DNA of 7,179 bases from NCBI GenBank assembly GCA_022771185.1, contig JALFCJ010000112.1, positions 1 to 7,179 of the forward strand, given 5' to 3'. A model generated the notes under the pieces. It searched no databases. It had not been told where the DNA came from and worked only from the letters and a program-made list of their open reading frames with translations. This document shows, one piece after another, positions 6,101 through 7,179 of the stretch; position 1 is the first letter of the stretch, and every line of letters begins with the position of its first letter. The position numbers were made by a program, and so were the translations under genes. The stretch is from Spirochaetales bacterium. GTDB taxonomy: Bacteria > Spirochaetota > Spirochaetia > Sphaerochaetales > Sphaerochaetaceae.

Positions 6101-6128
6101 TTGTGTGTTATAAGGAGTGTGTTATAGT
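6101..6128 (+). promoter_or_regulatory. Probable promoter of the alcohol dehydrogenase
   Basis: TTGTGT (6101-6106, a weak -35) and TATAGT (6123-6128, one mismatch to TATAAT) are 16 bases apart. This predicts a start near 6135 and a leader of about 38 bases. The weak -35 would suit an activated or strongly regulated promoter. The direct repeats and the palindrome TAGTTAACTA (6125-6134) lie on top of it. Confidence 0.5.
6103..6126 (+). repeat. Two direct copies of GTGTGTTATA, 14 bp apart, on the promoter
   Basis: GTGTGTTATA occurs exactly at 6103-6112 and 6117-6126. The core TGTGTTAT occurs a third time in inverted form at 5970-5977 (ATAACACA). The downstream copy covers most of the proposed -10 element, a position typical of repressor sites. 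No regulator family is recognised from the motif. Confidence 0.6.
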
Positions 6129-6172
6129 TAACTAACCGCAGAAACAACTAAATATTATAGGAGGAGACCAAT

Positions 6173-7179
6173 ATGGCTCGTTTTACATTACCTAGAGATT
6201 TATATCATGGAAAAGGTGCAATGGAAGCACTGAAGACATTCAAAGGAAAGAAGGCTGTCATCTGTGTTGGAGGCGGTTCCATGAAGAGATTCGGATTCCT
6301 AGATAAGGCAGAAGCTTATCTTAAGGAAGCTGGTATGGAAGTTATGGTCATCGATGGAATAGAACCAGATCCTTCTGTAGACACAGTTATGGCAGGTGCA
6401 GAGAAGATGCTAGAGTTCCAGCCTGATTGGATCGTTGCAATGGGTGGCGGATCTCCAATCGATGCTGCAAAGGCAATGTGGGTAAAGTATGAATACCCGG
6501 AAATCACATTCGAAGAAATGTGTAAGGTCTTTGGTATGCCACAGCTGAGAAAGAAGGCTCACTTCTGCGCCATCTCTTCAACAAGTGGTACTGCTACTGA
6601 AGTAACAGCATTTGCTGTAATCACAGACTACAAGAAGGGAATCAAGTATCCTCTCGCAGACTTCGAGATTACTCCGGATGTAGCTATCGTAGACCCGGAT
6701 CTTGCAGAGACAATGCCTAAGAAGCTTGTAGCCCATACAGGTATGGACGCTATGACACATGCAATCGAGGCATATGTATCAACAGCAAACTGTGATTTCA
6801 CAGATCCTCTTGCAATCCACGCTATCGAGATGATCCAGAAGGACCTCATCCCTTCTTATAACGGAGATATGGAAGCTAGAGACAGAATGCACGTCGCTCA
6901 GTGTCTTGCTGGTCAGGCATTCTCCAATGCTCTATTGGGTATCGTCCATTCAATGGCTCATAAGACAGGTGCCATCTTCCAGGATTATGGTGCCCATATC
7001 ATCCATGGAGCTGCAAACGCAATGTATCTTCCTAAGGTAATCGCATTCAATGCCAAGGACCCAGTTGCAAAGAAGAGATATGGCGTCATCGCTGATTATA
7101 TGCACCTTGGTGGGAAGGATGACGACGAGAAAGTTGCTCTCCTCATCGCATTCCTTAGAAAGATGAATGATGACCTCAA
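6173..7179 (+). CDS. Iron-containing alcohol dehydrogenase; 3' end missing
   Basis: The first 335 residues of a group III (iron-type) alcohol dehydrogenase; relatives are about 385-400 aa, so about 50-65 residues lie beyond the window. It should interconvert aldehydes and alcohols with NAD(P)H in the cytoplasm, typically as an electron sink in fermentation. The N-terminal nucleotide-binding domain has KKAVICVGGGSMKRFG (26-41) and GGGSPIDAAKAMW (91-103). STSGTATEVTAFAVITD (136-152) and YPLADFEITPDVAIVDP (159-175) are family hallmarks. The metal-binding region has TGMDAMTHAIEAYVS (189-203) and LLGIVHSMAHKTG (254-266), then HIIHGAANA (275-283). Expected iron ligands are Asp192, His196, His259 and His278. 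The usual Pro before the last His is replaced by Ile, and the spacing between the last two ligands (19) is longer than the 14 of FucO-like enzymes. The SD AGGAGGAG (6159-6166) lies 6 bases before the ATG. ATC-rich codon use suggests high expression. The substrate (ethanol, butanol or diols) cannot be told. Confidence 0.94.
   Translation, partial: MARFTLPRDLYHGKGAMEALKTFKGKKAVICVGGGSMKRFGFLDKAEAYLKEAGMEVMVIDGIEPDPSVDTVMAGAEKMLEFQPDWIVAMGGGSPIDAAKAMWVKYEYPEITFEEMCKVFGMPQLRKKAHFCAISSTSGTATEVTAFAVITDYKKGIKYPLADFEITPDVAIVDPDLAETMPKKLVAHTGMDAMTHAIEAYVSTANCDFTDPLAIHAIEMIQKDLIPSYNGDMEARDRMHVAQCLAGQAFSNALLGIVHSMAHKTGAIFQDYGAHIIHGAANAMYLPKVIAFNAKDPVAKKRYGVIADYMHLGGKDDDEKVALLIAFLRKMNDDL

Larger units (their letters stand above)
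5888..6172. other. AT-rich intergenic region between antiporter and alcohol dehydrogenase
   Basis: These 285 bases hold no credible gene: the only small frames, such as an ATG at 6024 followed by seven codons, lack an SD. The first half (5888-6060) shows nothing definite beyond an imperfect palindrome TGTTGATAACA (5965-5975). A loose pairing of TGTTTC (5985-5990) with GAAATG (6002-6007) is also possible. The second half carries palindromes, direct repeats and the probable promoter described separately, so it is best read as the control region of the alcohol dehydrogenase. Confidence 0.6.

Noticed and set aside
6101..6128. A Rex (NADH-responsive) operator at the alcohol dehydrogenase promoter
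   Set aside because: Only the TTGTG half-site is present; the matching inverted CACAA half is absent at the expected distance, so the classic palindrome is not seen.

Overview
The window reads as ordinary chromosomal DNA of a bacterium, most likely a spirochaete. The main pointer is the phenylalanyl-tRNA synthetase pair. PheS (513 aa) has long N-terminal winged-helix-like modules, and PheT (566 aa) is short compared with the roughly 800 aa usual in bacteria. This is the archaeal/eukaryotic-type PheRS that spirochaetes such as Treponema and Borrelia are known to carry. Strong Shine-Dalgarno (SD) sequences and sigma70-like promoters confirm a bacterial host. The genus cannot be fixed from this sequence.

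Layout, all on the + strand. (1) Positions 1-708: the 3' part of a thiamine-diphosphate-dependent 2-oxoacid (pyruvate/acetoin type) dehydrogenase E1 beta subunit. (2) 701-1162: an unrecognised 153-aa protein whose start overlaps the E1 beta stop. (3) 1205-2746 pheS and 2746-4446 pheT, overlapping as TAATG and closed by a strong hairpin at 4468-4489. These four genes look like one transcript, though an internal pheS promoter cannot be excluded. (4) 4549-4699: a good sigma70-like promoter followed by a leader that I read as a fluoride (crcB-type) riboswitch aptamer. (5) 4700-5887: a CPA2 cation:proton antiporter of the NHA/SLC9B-like group. (6) 5888-6172: an AT-rich intergenic region with a probable promoter overlapped by direct repeats and palindromes. 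(7) 6173 to the window end: an iron-containing alcohol dehydrogenase, cut by the window edge.

The most interesting part is 4549-4720. The leader has the fluoride aptamer's stem-loop, its AAAC segment, its UGAUG...CUA 3' block and a loop-to-tail pseudoknot. The SD region of the downstream gene repeats the aptamer's 5' strand with four bases removed (AGGGA[ATGA]GGTTCT against AGGGAGGTTCT). The aptamer's partner strands could therefore pair with the SD instead. This suggests a compact translational ON switch that couples fluoride sensing to an antiporter.

The first four genes are central metabolism and translation. The alcohol dehydrogenase fits a fermentative anaerobe. The antiporter with its own fluoride-sensing leader appears to be an independent stress-response unit between them.
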